Shown: positions 9,854-20,087, counted from the first letter of the stretch. The stretch: DNA of 64,000 bases from Rhodopseudomonas sp. P2A-2r (GCF_026015985.1 NZ_CP110389.1:1272001-1336000); one strand, 5' to 3'. Program-made: numbers and translations. The notes: a model not told the origin generated them from the sequence alone.

Positions 9854-11356
9854 ATGAGCTTAGCAAAGACGGAAAGTGTTGCGGAGATCAAGGCGCGCAA
9901 CAAGGAACTGATCGCCGAAGTACTGGCGGTTTACCCGGAGAAGACCGCTAAGCGGCGCGCCAAGCACCTGAACGTGCATGAAGCCGGTAAGTCGGATTGC
10001 GGCGTCAAATCGAACCTGAAGTCGGTTCCGGGCGTGATGACCATCCGCGGCTGCGCCTATGCCGGCTCGAAGGGCGTGGTGTGGGGACCGATCAAGGACA
10101 TGATCCACATCAGCCATGGCCCGGTGGGCTGCGGCCAATATTCCTGGGCGGCCCGCCGGAACTACTACATCGGCACCACTGGGATCGACACCTTCGTGAC
10201 CATGCAGTTTACCTCCGACTTCCAGGAGAAGGACATTGTCTTCGGTGGCGACAAGAAGCTCGCCAAGATCATGGACGAAATCCAGGAGCTGTTTCCGCTC
10301 AACAACGGCATCACCGTGCAGTCGGAATGCCCGATCGGTCTGATCGGTGACGACATCGAGGCCGTCTCGAAGCAGAAGTCGAAGGAATACGACGGCAAGA
10401 CGATTGTTCCTGTTCGCTGCGAAGGCTTCCGCGGCGTGTCGCAGTCGCTCGGTCACCACATCGCCAACGACGCGATCCGCGACTGGGTTTTCGACAAAAT
10501 TCCGGCGGATGCGCCGGCCAGGTTCGAGCAGTCACCCTACGACGTCGCCATCATCGGCGACTACAACATAGGTGGCGACGCCTGGTCATCGCGCATCCTG
10601 CTCGAGGAAATGGGGCTTCGGGTGATCGCCCAGTGGTCCGGCGACGGAAGTCTGGCAGAACTCGAGGCAACGCCGAAAGCGAAGCTCAATGTGCTGCATT
10701 GCTATCGTTCGATGAATTACATCTCCCGCCACATGGAAGAAAAGTACGGGATTCCGTGGTGCGAATACAACTTCTTCGGCCCCTCCAAGATTGCGGAATC
10801 GCTACGCAAGATCGCATCGTTCTTCGATGACAAGATCAAGGAAGGTGCCGAGCGCGTCATCGCGAAATATCAGCCACTGATGGATGCGGTGATCGCCAAG
10901 TATCGCCCCCGCCTCGAGGGCAAGACGGTGATGCTGTTCGTTGGTGGTCTTCGCCCGCGCCACGTCATCGGTGCCTATGAGGATCTCGGCATGGAAGTCG
11001 TCGGCACCGGTTACGAATTCGGCCACAACGATGACTACCAGCGAACCGCCCAGCACTATGTCAAGGACGGTACGCTGATCTACGACGACGTGACCGGCTA
11101 CGAGTTCGAGAAGTTCGTCGAAAAGGTGCAGCCGGATCTGGTCGGGTCGGGCATCAAGGAGAAGTATGTCTTCCAGAAGATGGGTGTGCCGTTCCGGCAG
11201 ATGCACTCCTGGGACTATTCCGGCCCGTATCACGGCTATGACGGCTTCGCGATCTTCGCGCGCGACATGGACATGGCGATCAATTCGCCGATCTGGAAGA
11301 AGACGATCCCGCCGTGGAAGGTCGTTCCGCAGGCGACACTGATGGCCGCCGAATAG
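9854..11356 (+). CDS. nifD: NifD, MoFe protein alpha subunit
   Basis: Catalytic subunit carrying FeMo-cofactor and sharing the P-cluster with NifK; 500 residues, full length. P-cluster cysteines lie in [19 protein letters not shown] and [11 protein letters not shown]. The FeMo-co cysteine region is [11 protein letters not shown], and the cofactor histidine is in [18 protein letters not shown] 9854 follows GAGGA after a hairpin-containing 82-base gap from nifH1. No frameshift is seen. Confidence 0.99.
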   Translation: MSLAKTESVAEIKARNKELIAEVLAVYPEKTAKRRAKHLNVHEAGKSDCGVKSNLKSVPGVMTIRGCAYAGSKGVVWGPIKDMIHISHGPVGCGQYSWAARRNYYIGTTGIDTFVTMQFTSDFQEKDIVFGGDKKLAKIMDEIQELFPLNNGITVQSECPIGLIGDDIEAVSKQKSKEYDGKTIVPVRCEGFRGVSQSLGHHIANDAIRDWVFDKIPADAPARFEQSPYDVAIIGDYNIGGDAWSSRILLEEMGLRVIAQWSGDGSLAELEATPKAKLNVLHCYRSMNYISRHMEEKYGIPWCEYNFFGPSKIAESLRKIASFFDDKIKEGAERVIAKYQPLMDAVIAKYRPRLEGKTVMLFVGGLRPRHVIGAYEDLGMEVVGTGYEFGHNDDYQRTAQHYVKDGTLIYDDVTGYEFEKFVEKVQPDLVGSGIKEKYVFQKMGVPFRQMHSWDYSGPYHGYDGFAIFARDMDMAINSPIWKKTIPPWKVVPQATLMAAE

Positions 11357-11364
11357 ATCGCGCT

Positions 11365-11393
11365 CCTGGCTCTCCCGGCTTGGGAGGGCCAGG
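11365..11393 (+). other. Intercistronic hairpin between nifD and nifK
   Basis: 12-bp stem with one G-U pair (CCTGGCTCTCCC with GGGAGGGCCAGG) and a 5-base loop. No T tract follows. Confidence 0.65.
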
Positions 11394-11429
11394 CCTTCCG
11401 CTCACAGACAATTTTGAAAGGGTGTCACC

Positions 11430-12989
11430 ATGACGCAGAATGCTGAACACGTGCTCGATCACTTCGAGCTTTTCCGCGGCCCGGAATACCAGCAGATGCT
11501 GGCGAACAAGAAGAAGATGTTCGAGAATCCCCGCGATCCCGCCGAAGTCGAGCGCATCCGCGAATGGGCCAAGACGCCGGAGTATCGCGAAAAGAATTTT
11601 GCCCGCGAGGCCCTGACGATCAACCCGGCCAAGGCGTGCCAGCCGCTCGGCGCAGTGTTCGCAGCCGTCGGCTTCGAAGGAACAATCCCTTTCGTTCACG
11701 GTTCGCAGGGTTGCGTTGCCTATTACCGCAGCCATCTGTCGCGCCACTTCAAGGAGCCGAGTTCCTGCGTATCGTCATCCATGACCGAAGACGCGGCGGT
11801 ATTCGGCGGCCTCAACAACATGATCGACGGCCTCGCCAACACGCATGCGATGTACAAGCCGAAGATGATCGCGGTGTCCACGACATGCATGGCGGAAGTC
11901 ATCGGCGACGACCTCAACGCGTTCATCAAGACGGCGAAGGAAAAGGGGTCTGTGCCGGAGGAATACGACGTTCCGTTCGCCCACACGCCGGCCTTCGTCG
12001 GCAGTCATGTCACCGGCTACGACAATGCGCTGAAGGGCATTATTGAACACTTCTGGGATGGCAAGGCCGGTACCGCGCCGAAGCTCGAGCGCAAGCCCAA
12101 CGAGAAGATCAACTTCATCGGCGGCTTCGATGGTTACACCGTCGGAAACACCCGGGAAATCAAGCGCATCTTCAATCTGATGGGGATCGAACACACCGTT
12201 CTTGCCGACAACAGCGACGTGTTCGACACGCCGACTGACGGCGAGTTCCGGATGTATGACGGCGGCACCACGTTGGAAGATGCAGCCAATGCGATCCATG
12301 CCAAGGCGACGATCTCGATGCAGCATTATTCGACCGAGAAGACGCTTCCGTTCATCGCAAGTCATGGCCAGGAAGTGCTGTCGTTCAATCATCCGATCGG
12401 CGTTTCCGCCACCGACGACTTCGTGATGGCGCTGTCGCGGATCACCGGGAAAGAAATTCCGGCGGCGTTGACCCTGGAGCGCGGCCGACTGGTCGATGCG
12501 CTTGCTGACTCTGCTGCGCATATTCACGGCAAGAAGTTCGCGATCTATGGCGATCCGGACCTTTGTCTCGGCCTTGCCGCATTCTTGCTTGAACTCGGTG
12601 CCGAACCGACCCACGTGCTGGCAACCAACGGCAACAAGGCGTGGGCGGCGAAGGTTCAGGAAGTGTTCGACGCCTCGCCGTTTGGCAAGAACTGCCATGT
12701 CTATCCCGGCAAGGACCTCTGGCATATGCGCTCCCTGCTGTTCACCGAGCCGGTAGATTTCCTGATCGGCAACACCTATGGCAAGTATCTGGAGCGAGAT
12801 ACTGGAACGCCGCTGATCCGTATCGGCTTCCCGATTTTCGATCGGCATCACCATCATCGTTACCCGGTCTGGGGTTACCAGGGCGGCATGAATGTCCTGG
12901 TGACGATCCTCGACAAGATCTTTGACGAGATCGACAGGAACACCAACGTTCCCTCCAAGACGGATTTCAGCTTCGATATTATTCGCTGA
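11430..12989 (+). CDS. nifK: NifK, MoFe protein beta subunit
   Basis: Beta subunit of dinitrogenase, contributing half of the P-cluster; 519 residues. P-cluster ligands are in [21 protein letters not shown] and the [12 protein letters not shown] region, with the conserved [12 protein letters not shown] loop. The C-terminus ends in FSFDIIR, typical of NifK. ATG 11430 follows AAAGGGTG. It lies between nifD and nifE in one operon. Confidence 0.99.
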   Translation: MTQNAEHVLDHFELFRGPEYQQMLANKKKMFENPRDPAEVERIREWAKTPEYREKNFAREALTINPAKACQPLGAVFAAVGFEGTIPFVHGSQGCVAYYRSHLSRHFKEPSSCVSSSMTEDAAVFGGLNNMIDGLANTHAMYKPKMIAVSTTCMAEVIGDDLNAFIKTAKEKGSVPEEYDVPFAHTPAFVGSHVTGYDNALKGIIEHFWDGKAGTAPKLERKPNEKINFIGGFDGYTVGNTREIKRIFNLMGIEHTVLADNSDVFDTPTDGEFRMYDGGTTLEDAANAIHAKATISMQHYSTEKTLPFIASHGQEVLSFNHPIGVSATDDFVMALSRITGKEIPAALTLERGRLVDALADSAAHIHGKKFAIYGDPDLCLGLAAFLLELGAEPTHVLATNGNKAWAAKVQEVFDASPFGKNCHVYPGKDLWHMRSLLFTEPVDFLIGNTYGKYLERDTGTPLIRIGFPIFDRHHHHRYPVWGYQGGMNVLVTILDKIFDEIDRNTNVPSKTDFSFDIIR

Positions 12990-13000
12990 GCGAGCGTTAG

Positions 13001-13040
13001 GCCCGGTCGCCGCTCGCGACGTTGCGGACGACGGCCGGGC
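13001..13040 (+). other. Intercistronic hairpin between nifK and nifE
   Basis: GCCCGG and CCGGGC arms, with further imperfect pairing inside (TCGCCG with CGGACGA). Third such element in the nif operon; less regular than the two upstream. Confidence 0.45.
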
Positions 13041-13106
13041 AGATCAAGCGAGAAGACAAAGGCAGACTTTCGTTCCGCATCAGTCCCCGTTGTTCAGGAG
13101 AGACGA

Positions 13107-14785
13107 ATGAGCTCGCTGTCGGCTACCATTCAGGATGTGTTCAACGAGCCCGGTTGCGGCAAGAATGCGAACAAGACGGAGGCGGAACGCAAGAAGGGAT
13201 GCACCAAGCAGTTGCAGCCCGGCGGCGCAGCCGGCGGTTGCGCCTTCGACGGTGCCAAGATCGCGTTGCAGCCCTTGACCGATGTCGCCCATCTCGTCCA
13301 TGGCCCGATCGCCTGTGAAGGTAACTCCTGGGACAATCGTGGATCGCGATCATCGGGGTCGAATATCTGGCGCACCGGCTTCACCACTGACATCAATGAA
13401 ACCGACATCGTATTCGGTGGCGAGAAGCGGCTCTACAAGGCGGTCAGGGAGATCATCGAAAAGTACGATCCCCCGGCGGTCTTCGTCTACCAGACCTGCG
13501 TGCCAGCCATGATCGGCGACGACATCAATGCGGTCTGCAAGGCGGCGTCAGCGAAATTCGGCACGCCTGTGATTCCGGTGAACGCACCCGGCTTCGTTGG
13601 GCCCAAGAATCTCGGTAACAAGCTCGCGGGGAAGCTCTGCTCGATCACGTCATCGGGACGCAGGAACCGGAGTTCACCACCCCCTACGATCTCAATATTA
13701 TCGGCGAATACAATCTCTCGGGTGAACTCTGGCAGGTGAAGCCGCTGCTTGACGAACTCGGCATCCGGATCTTGTCGTGCATTTCCGGCGACGGAAAATA
13801 TCGCGAGGTTGCGTATTCGCACCGTGCCCGCGCGGCGATGATGGTGTGCTCGAAGGCCATGATCAACGTGGCACGCAAGATGGAAGAACGTTACGGCATT
13901 CCGTTCTTCGAGGGCTCGTTCTACGGCATCCAGGATACCAGCGATTCGCTGCGCGAGATTGCCCGGCTGTTGATCGAGCGAGGCGCGCCCGATGAGCTGA
14001 TGGCCCGTACGGAAGCGGTGATTGCCCGCGAGGAGGCCAAGGCCTGGGCGTCGATCGAGCCCTACAAGCCGCGCTTTGCCGGAAAGAAAGTTTTGCTGAT
14101 TACCGGCGGCGTCAAGTCCTGGTCGGTGGTGGCTGCGCTGCAGGAGGCGGGCCTCGAAATGGTCGGCACCAGCGTCAAGAAATCCACCAAAGAGGACAAG
14201 GAGCGGATCAAGGAGTTGATGGGCCAGGATGCCCACATGATCGACGATATGACGCCGCGCGAGATGTACAAGATGCTGAAGGACGCCAAAGCGGACATCA
14301 TGCTGTCGGGTGGCAAATCGCAATTTGTCGCGCTCAAGGCCGCGATGCCCTGGCTCGACATCAACCAGGAGCGCAGCCATGCCTATATGGGCTACGTCGG
14401 CATGCCGAAGCTGATGGAGGAGATCGACAAGGCGCTCTATAATCCGGTCTGGGAGCAGCTTCGCCAGCCGGCGCCCTGGGACAATGTTGCCAGCAACTGG
14501 CAGGCCAAGGCGATCGAGCAAATGGGCGCCGAGGCGGCCCAGCTGGCCGCCGACCCGGTGGCCGCAGAAGCCGCGCGCCGCGCCGCGAAGATCTGCAACT
14601 GCAAGTCGGTCGATCTCGGGACCATCGAGGATGCAATCCAAGCTCATGGACTGACCACGGTCGACGGGATCAAGCAGCATACCAATGCGTCCGGCGGCTG
14701 CAGCTTCTGCTCGGTGCGAATCGCGAAGATCCTCGCCACTGCGCCGACCGTAGTTGCCACGCCGGCGCTTCAGGCGGCGGAATAG
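13107..14785 (+). CDS. nifE: NifE, FeMo-cofactor scaffold with C-terminal BFD-like [2Fe-2S] domain (one frameshift)
   Basis: NifEN scaffold subunit on which NifB-co becomes FeMo-co precursor. It resembles NifD ([31 protein letters not shown]). Residues after about 505 form an extra cysteine domain, [16 protein letters not shown]...[14 protein letters not shown], matching a BFD-type [2Fe-2S] domain; such an extension is known in some rhizobial NifE. The frame breaks at the GGGG run 13628-13631, where one G restores [14 protein letters not shown]. Corrected length is about 559 residues. Confidence 0.93.
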
Positions 14786-14793
14786 GACTTCAG

Positions 14794-16180
14794 ATGGCAA
14801 AGGTCACGGTCGGAAAAAAGCGTGCGCGGTCAATCCGCTGAAGATGAGTCAGCCGATCGGGGGGCGTTCGCCTTTATGGGGCTGCGCGGATCGATGCCGC
14901 TGTTGCACGGATCGCAGGGCTGCACGTCATTCGGCCTGACCCTGTTCGTGCGGCACTTCAAAGAAGCCGTCCCGCTGCAAACGACGGCCATGAGTGAAGT
15001 CGCGACGGTGCTCGGCGGGTACGACAATGTCGAACAGGCGATCCTCAACATCCACAAGCGGACCAAGCCGGAGATCATCGGCATCTGCTCCACCGGCGTC
15101 ACCGAAACCAAGGGCGATGACGTCGAGGGCTATATCAAGACGATCCGGCAGAAGCATCCGGAACTGGCAGCGTTTCCGTTGGTCTATGTGTCGACTCCCG
15201 ACTTCAAGGATGCGTTCCAGGATGGCTGGGAGAAGACCGTGGCGCGCATCGTCGAGGTGCTGGTGAAGACACCCGTCAACGACACGCGCCGTGATCCCAA
15301 GCGGGTCAATGTGCTGCCCGGATGCCATCTCACGCCCGGTGACCTCGACGAAATCCGGAACATGATCGAGGATTTCGGGCTTGAGCCGTCGTTCCTGCCC
15401 GATCTAGCGGGCTCGCTTGACGGCCATATTCCCGACGAGTTCGTGCCGACCACGATTGGCGGCATCGGCGTGGAAGAGATTGCCACCATGGGCCAGGCCT
15501 CCTGGACCATTGCCATTGGCGCGCAGATGCGACGGGCTGCCGAGGCCATGGAGACCAAGGCCGGGGTGCCGTTCCGGCTGTTCGAGCGGCTGTGTGGCCT
15601 GCGTCCCAATGACGAGTTCCTGGTTTTCCTGAGCGAGATTTCCGGACGTCCGGTGCCGCTGAAGTACCGCCGTCTGCGCGGCCAGCTAGCCGATGCCATG
15701 CTCGACGCGCATTTCCACCTCGGCGGTCGCAAGCTGGCGATTGGCGCCGAGCCGGACCTTCTGTTCGATCTGTCGAGCATGCTTCACGAGATGGGAACCA
15801 AGGTGACGGTGGCGATCACGACCACGCAGTCGCCGGTGCTGGAGCGGATCAAGGCCGAGGAAGTGCTGATCGGCGATCTCGAGGACCTCGAGACTCTCGC
15901 AAAGGAGCGCGGCTGCAATCTGCTGATCTCTCATTCGCATGGCCGTCAGGCCGCGGAACGGCTGCAGATCCCGTTCTATCGCGCGGGATTTCCGATGTTC
16001 GATCGGCTCGGCGCCGGACATCAGCTTTCGGTCGGCTATCGCGGCACCCGTGATCTGATCTTCGATATAGCCAATATGATCATCGCCGACCACGAGGAAA
16101 ATCACCAGGCGACGCCGGATACGTGGCGCAACGCCGAGAGCGATCCGCCGGCAACGATCGACGCTGCAACCTTGCACTGA
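14794..16180 (+). CDS. nifN: NifN, FeMo-cofactor scaffold (two frameshifts near the start)
   Basis: Partner of NifE, related to NifK (PLLHGSQGCTSFGLTLFVRHFKE). The natural start is ATG 14794, nine bases after nifE: MAKVTVGKK, then ACAVNPLKMSQPIGG, then AFAFMGLRGSMP. These three pieces lie in three frames. One base is missing beside the A-run/G at 14814-14820 and one in the six-G run at 14859-14864. Corrected length is about 462 residues. Using the internal ATG at 14822 would replace the conserved N-terminus with unrelated residues, so I reject that start. Confidence 0.92.
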
Positions 16181-16204
16181 GGCGAGACGAAAGGACGGAA
16201 ACCG

Positions 16205-16600
16205 ATGAAGATCGCATTCGCGACCCAGGACCTGAAACGCGTCGACGCCCATTTTGGCTGGGCGAAGAATATCGCGATCTATGAGATCGGCCCTTGGGGG
16301 CACAAATTCCTTGAGGCCATCCAGTTCGAGGGCGACCTCAAGGAAGATGGCAATGAGGACAAGCTCGCGCCGAAGATCGACGCCATCAAGGATTGCGCAA
16401 TTCTCTATGTCGCGGCAATCGGCGGTTCCGGAGCGGCAAGGGTCGTCGCTAACAACATCCATCCCATGAAAGTGAATCAGCCCGAGGAAATCACCGATCT
16501 TCTGGCCAAGCTTGAAGACGTGCTGAAGGGCACGCCGCCGCCATGGCTGCGCAAGGCCCTGGCGAAGGATAAGGAACGTGTGCTGGATTTTGAGGACTAA
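16205..16600 (+). CDS. nifX: NifX, FeMo-cofactor precursor carrier
   Basis: 131 residues matching the NifX/NifB-C family (MKIAFATQDLKRVDAHFGWAKNIAIYEI at the N-terminus, AAIGGSGAARVV in the middle). NifX binds NifB-co and VK-cluster and shuttles them to and from NifEN. ATG 16205 lies 24 bases after nifN with an AAAGGACGG ribosome site. It is followed by the DUF269 gene, its usual partner. Confidence 0.95.
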   Translation: MKIAFATQDLKRVDAHFGWAKNIAIYEIGPWGHKFLEAIQFEGDLKEDGNEDKLAPKIDAIKDCAILYVAAIGGSGAARVVANNIHPMKVNQPEEITDLLAKLEDVLKGTPPPWLRKALAKDKERVLDFED

Positions 16601-16609
16601 GGGATCAAC

Positions 16610-17080
16610 ATGACTGATATTGCTGCAGTGATCGAACCGAATCCCGCCGCCGAGGCTCCTTTCATCAAGGAGTTGATCAAGATATGGCGCGCGCAGGACA
16701 GTCATGGCGCGTGGGAGGGAAAGAGCGATTTATCTCTTCTCGATCCGTACATACTGGACAAGGAAGCGCGCCGGGCGCTGCCGATCATCGGAGATCCCGA
16801 TCCGGAGACCATCTGGCGGATCGAGCTGTTCTTTAATGCGGTTGCGCTGTCGATCGAACGCGCCACTGGCGTCATGGTTTCGCCGATGCTGAAGATGAGC
16901 CATGAGGGCTTTGGCCGCATGGTGCTCATCGGCGGCCGACTGATTGTCGTCAACAAGCAGTTGCGCGACGTGCATCGCTTCGGCTTCGACAATCTCGGAA
17001 AACTGGCCGACGAAGGCACCAAGTATGTCAATGCCGGCATCGAGATGATCGATAAATTCAAAGAAGTCGCAGAATACTGA
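16610..17080 (+). CDS. NifX-associated nitrogen fixation protein (DUF269)
   Basis: 156 residues with the DUF269 pattern: [23 protein letters not shown], then an all-alpha core with [27 protein letters not shown]. The family is confined to diazotrophs and always sits near nifX; its biochemical role is not settled. It starts nine bases after nifX and is followed eight bases later by DUF683. Confidence 0.93.
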   Translation: MTDIAAVIEPNPAAEAPFIKELIKIWRAQDSHGAWEGKSDLSLLDPYILDKEARRALPIIGDPDPETIWRIELFFNAVALSIERATGVMVSPMLKMSHEGFGRMVLIGGRLIVVNKQLRDVHRFGFDNLGKLADEGTKYVNAGIEMIDKFKEVAEY

Positions 17081-17088
17081 GGTGTCCC

Positions 17089-17289
17089 ATGAGTGACCTG
17101 GAATCCCTGAAAGCCGAGATCAAGAAGCTGTCGGCGAAAGCGACCCAGTCGAAGATGGATCTCCATGATCTGTCCGAGGAACTGCCGCTGCAATGGCAAA
17201 CGATTCTGACCGTTGCGCAACGCGCCTACGATGCGTTCGCCGAACTGGAGCAGAAGCGTGCGGCGTTGAAGAGCCTCGAATCCGCCTAG
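17089..17289 (+). CDS. DUF683 / CCE_0567-type small helical protein
   Basis: 66 residues, charged, predicted as two antiparallel helices (LESLKAEIKKLSAKATQSKMDLHDLSEELP, then AYDAFAELEQKRAALKSLE). It matches the nif-linked DUF683 family, one cyanobacterial member of which binds metal. It lies between DUF269 and fdxB, the conserved order in alphaproteobacterial nif operons. Confidence 0.9.
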   Translation: MSDLESLKAEIKKLSAKATQSKMDLHDLSEELPLQWQTILTVAQRAYDAFAELEQKRAALKSLESA

Positions 17290-17304
17290 CAGGGGGCATT
17301 GACC

Positions 17305-17625
17305 GTGAGCAACATCACCCGAGACGGCCGCGACTGGCAGGCCGCCTACCTCTTGGCGATCGACGAGCAGAAATGCATCGGTTGCGGCCGCTGCTTCAAG
17401 GTGTGTGGCCGTGACGTGATGACGCTCAAGGGGCTCACCGACGAAGGCGAGTTCGTCGATCTCGACGACGACGAGGACGAGGTCGAGAAAAAGATCATGG
17501 TGATGAACGATCAGGGAGCCTGCATCGGTTGCGGTGCCTGTGCCCGGGTCTGCCCGACCAATTGCCAGACACATGCAACGGAGGGAATAGCGCCGCCGCC
17601 AGGCGGAAGGCTGCGCGATGAGTAA
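17305..17625 (+). CDS. fdxB: Nif-specific ferredoxin III, FdxB
   Basis: Two [4Fe-4S] motifs: CIGCGRCFKVCGRDV and CIGCGACARVCPTNC, separated by a very acidic loop (DLDDDEDEVEKK) typical of FdxB. I prefer GTG 17305, eight bases after AGGGGG; a TTG at 17299 is too close to that site. It overlaps hspQ by eight bases. Likely an electron donor for cofactor assembly or nitrogenase. Confidence 0.93.
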   Translation: MSNITRDGRDWQAAYLLAIDEQKCIGCGRCFKVCGRDVMTLKGLTDEGEFVDLDDDEDEVEKKIMVMNDQGACIGCGACARVCPTNCQTHATEGIAPPPGGRLRDE

Positions 17626-17953
17626 AACGTCCGTTGCCAAATTCAACATCGGGCAGGTTACCCGGCACCGAGTGCACGCCTTTCGCGGCGTGGTGTTCGA
17701 CGTTGATCCGGAATATGCCGATAGTACGCCTTCGTACGATCGGGTTTTCCTGATCGAGGGGCGACAACGCCAGGATCAGCCGTTCTATTATCTGTTCGCC
17801 GAGAACGAACAGGCGCCCTATATCGCTTACGTGTCCGAACAGAATTTGCTGGCTGACACCTCCGACGAGCCGGTCAGCCATCCCGAGGTGGACGGCATGT
17901 TCGAGCGCGACGAAAATGGCGGCTATCGACCGCGCAGGGCGATGCTGAACTAG
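17618..17953 (+). CDS. hspQ: HspQ family protein in the nif operon
   Basis: 111 residues carrying the HspQ/YccV fold (KFNIGQVTRHRVHAFRGVVFDVDPEY, then QPFYYLFAENEQAPYIAYVSEQNLL). In enterobacteria HspQ binds hemimethylated DNA and acts as a specificity-enhancing factor for Lon protease. Here it overlaps fdxB by eight bases and so is translated with the nitrogenase operon. A role in turnover of Nif proteins is inference. Confidence 0.88.
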   Translation: MSKTSVAKFNIGQVTRHRVHAFRGVVFDVDPEYADSTPSYDRVFLIEGRQRQDQPFYYLFAENEQAPYIAYVSEQNLLADTSDEPVSHPEVDGMFERDENGGYRPRRAMLN

Positions 17954-17982
17954 CCTCGCGCGCATCGCGTGAGCGATAGAGA

Positions 17983-18297
17983 CTACTCGATGCCCTGTTC
18001 GCGGGCTTTCCACATGGCGGCGATCCTGAACCGCTCGTTGATGGCGGCCGGGCTGGCCAGGATTTGCGCTTCGGCCTCACTGAAGGCGGCAGCCACGGAG
18101 TCTGCTTCCTCGCGCGTCAGCGTCACCCGTCCTGCCATATGGGTCGCATCAGGTGCGGCCATCCATATCGCGCGCTGGTTCGGGTGCAGCTTGACCTCGA
18201 TCAGCTCGAAGGCCTCGAGCTGGCCATCGAGACAGATTGCCAGCCCGATCACCTCCAGCTTCCGCCCGTCCTGCGTGGTCTTGATGAGGGTCGCCAT
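17983..18297 (-). CDS. Unknown protein, 104 aa, last gene of the sulfurtransferase operon
   Basis: ATG 18297 follows GGAGAGTGAC and lies one base from the stop of the upstream gene, so the two are translationally linked. The N-terminal half looks like beta strands (MATLIKTTQDGRKLEVIGLAICLDG, AFELIEVKLHP); the C-terminal half is helical (REEADSVAAAFSEAEAQI). No cysteines. I do not recognise the family. It runs toward the nif operon end at 17953. Confidence 0.75.
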   Translation of the reverse strand: MATLIKTTQDGRKLEVIGLAICLDGQLEAFELIEVKLHPNQRAIWMAAPDATHMAGRVTLTREEADSVAAAFSEAEAQILASPAAINERFRIAAMWKAREQGIE

Positions 18298-18298
18298 G

Positions 18299-18562
18299 TC
18301 ACTCTCCGTCTTGCGTTGCGAGCCAGCTATAGCCGCCCTGGTCCCACAGTTGGGCCAGAGTCTGGTCCGCCTTCCAGTCTGGGTATTGCAGCTGGATTGC
18401 CTGGTAGTCCGCTTGAAACCGCGTCGCATCTTCTCCCTGGAGATGGGCTGTATAGAAGTCGGCTTTTGAGCGCAGGATGAACAAGGTGTGATCCAGCGTC
18501 GTCAACAGTTCGTAATCCTTGCCGTCTGCGATCATGCTCATCGGCGCTTGAACCTCGCTCAT
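18299..18562 (-). CDS. Unknown helical protein, 87 aa
   Basis: ATG 18562 follows GGAGAGCTG. The protein is mainly helical with many aromatic residues (YELLTTLDHTLFILRSKADFYTAHLQG, FQADYQAIQLQYPDW, YSWLAT). No cofactor motif. Not a family I can name; it does not look like CowN. Between sseA (28 bases upstream) and the 104-residue gene (one base downstream) in one operon. Confidence 0.75.
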   Translation of the reverse strand: MSEVQAPMSMIADGKDYELLTTLDHTLFILRSKADFYTAHLQGEDATRFQADYQAIQLQYPDWKADQTLAQLWDQGGYSWLATQDGE

Positions 18563-18590
18563 GGACGCAGCTCTCCTTTGCATGGATGTG

Positions 18591-19448
18591 TCAGGCAGCG
18601 ACCGCCGGCGTATGCTCGGCCAGTCCCCATTCCGCCCACGAACCGTCATAGACGGCGGCAGTGGTATGTCCGAGCAGGTAGAGCCCGAGCGCCACCACGC
18701 AGGATGTGATGCCTGATGCGCAACTGGTCGCGATTGGACGCCGCAGGTCGATACCGGCGGCGGCAAATCGCGCCGCAGGGGCTTCCGGTGCAATGACCGT
18801 TCCGCTCTCGGCGTGAATGAGATCGGCCCAGGGAATATTGGTGGCGTTTGGAATGTGCCCGAGCTTCCTGAACGGGAACACGTCCTCCTGGGTGCCGTCG
18901 AACTTGCCGGGGCCGCGAGCGTCGATTACCTGTGCCGCGCCGGTTACGACATTTTGCGTCATGTCGTGCAATCCGCGCACGAGAGCAGGCTGGTATGTTG
19001 CAGAAAACGATTGCGGTTCCGGCCGCACCATCGACATGTCGGCCGGCAGCTTCTCGTTGGTCCATTTTCCAAATCCGCCGTCGAGCATCGCGACTTTGCC
19101 GAAGCCGAACGCCCGAAACATCCACCACACCCGAGCTGCTGCAGCGCCGCCGTACAGGCGGTCGTAAACCACGATGCGATCGCCATCGCTGATCCCGAGC
19201 AGGCCGACCTTCTTGGCAAAGTCGGCGGCGGTGGGCAGCATGTGCGGAAGCGGGTTAGCCCTGTCGGAGATGTGGTCGATATCGAAATGGACCGATCCCG
19301 GAATATGTCGCCCCCGGTACTGCGTGCGTCCATCAAGATTGGTGCTGGCGTGATGCCAGGTGCAATCGAGCACCCGGAGATCGGGGTCACCGAGATGCTC
19401 CGCCAACCACTCTGTGCTCACCAGCGGTTCGGGATTTGCATAACTCAT
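18591..19448 (-). CDS. sseA: Thiosulfate/3-mercaptopyruvate sulfurtransferase
   Basis: Tandem rhodanese protein of 285 residues that moves sulfane sulfur to thiol acceptors. The N-terminal inactive domain has VLDCTWHHAST and GRHIPGSVHFD; the C-terminal domain carries the catalytic cysteine in TSCASGITSC, where family members commonly have CGSGVTA. Second gene of a leftward operon with three unknown proteins. In a nif island it probably contributes sulfur for Fe-S assembly or detoxifies sulfur compounds. Confidence 0.9.
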   Translation of the reverse strand: MSYANPEPLVSTEWLAEHLGDPDLRVLDCTWHHASTNLDGRTQYRGRHIPGSVHFDIDHISDRANPLPHMLPTAADFAKKVGLLGISDGDRIVVYDRLYGGAAAARVWWMFRAFGFGKVAMLDGGFGKWTNEKLPADMSMVRPEPQSFSATYQPALVRGLHDMTQNVVTGAAQVIDARGPGKFDGTQEDVFPFRKLGHIPNATNIPWADLIHAESGTVIAPEAPAARFAAAGIDLRRPIATSCASGITSCVVALGLYLLGHTTAAVYDGSWAEWGLAEHTPAVAA

Positions 19449-19538
19449 ATCCGTGAAATCTCCCTGTCAGAAAGCAGACAAAGTCACCAAAAGACAGCCG
19501 TCCGGAAATTCAGGAATGACCTGACCCGTCGGTCGGCG

Positions 19539-19985
19539 CTACGCGGTCGGCATTGGATAGCCGGTACGGGGGCGCGTATCGTAGTATTCCGGCCATCCGC
19601 CTCCCGCGATGATCTCGAATGTTGCGATCTTAACCGGTGCGCCCTGTGAGAAAGAGACCTCGCTGAATTTGACCTCCCGATTGCCGGGGCCGGCGGAAAA
19701 ATCCGCCACAACAGTGCCGTCCGCCTTCCGCGCCCGGGCGAAGCCTGGCGTACCGACGCTGCTCGCCGGGACAGGGTTGGCGGCAAACACCGGGCTTTCG
19801 ATGCCGTCGCTCGCGGCGGTGAAGGCCGGCGACGCAAAGGTGAATGTCGCCAACGGCGCGCTACGCTCAATCGGCAGATCGGCGGTCGACGGGCGGGCCA
19901 CCGAATAGACTGTCAGCGTACCGCCATCGAGCAGTGCCTTCAGCTCATCGAGTGAACAAGCCGCCAAATCCGTTGTGACATTCAT
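19539..19985 (-). CDS. Unknown protein, 148 aa, first gene of the sulfurtransferase operon
   Basis: ATG 19985 follows a strong GAGGAG site. The protein starts with a short helix (LAACSLDELKALLDGG) and is otherwise rich in small residues and strands (TVYSVARPSTADLPI, AVKIATFEIIAGGGW-like), ending GYPMPTA. No cysteine cluster or membrane segment. I do not recognise it; the strand-rich composition is like a lectin or scaffold but that is guesswork. sseA starts 90 bases downstream. Confidence 0.75.
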   Translation of the reverse strand: MNVTTDLAACSLDELKALLDGGTLTVYSVARPSTADLPIERSAPLATFTFASPAFTAASDGIESPVFAANPVPASSVGTPGFARARKADGTVVADFSAGPGNREVKFSEVSFSQGAPVKIATFEIIAGGGWPEYYDTRPRTGYPMPTA

Positions 19986-20021
19986 GTCAATCTCCTCGCA
20001 TTGGTGCGTTGGATAGCGATT

Positions 20022-20037
20022 ATCAAGTTCTATGCCA
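20022..20037 (-). promoter_or_regulatory. Candidate sigma-54 promoter of the sulfurtransferase operon
   Basis: Minus strand TGGCAT-N5-TTGAT, 37 bases before the ATG at 19985. The -12 half lacks the usual GC, as in the fdx-suf promoter. No perfect NifA site found nearby. Confidence 0.45.
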
Positions 20038-20087
20038 GTTGAATGTCGACGCCGCAGCTCGCTGTCTATTCGATCAAGAGTCCGAGC

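Noticed and set aside
14822..14865. nifN start at ATG 14822
   Set aside because: It gives an unrelated N-terminus. The conserved NifN N-terminus begins at 14794 and is recovered by restoring two bases.
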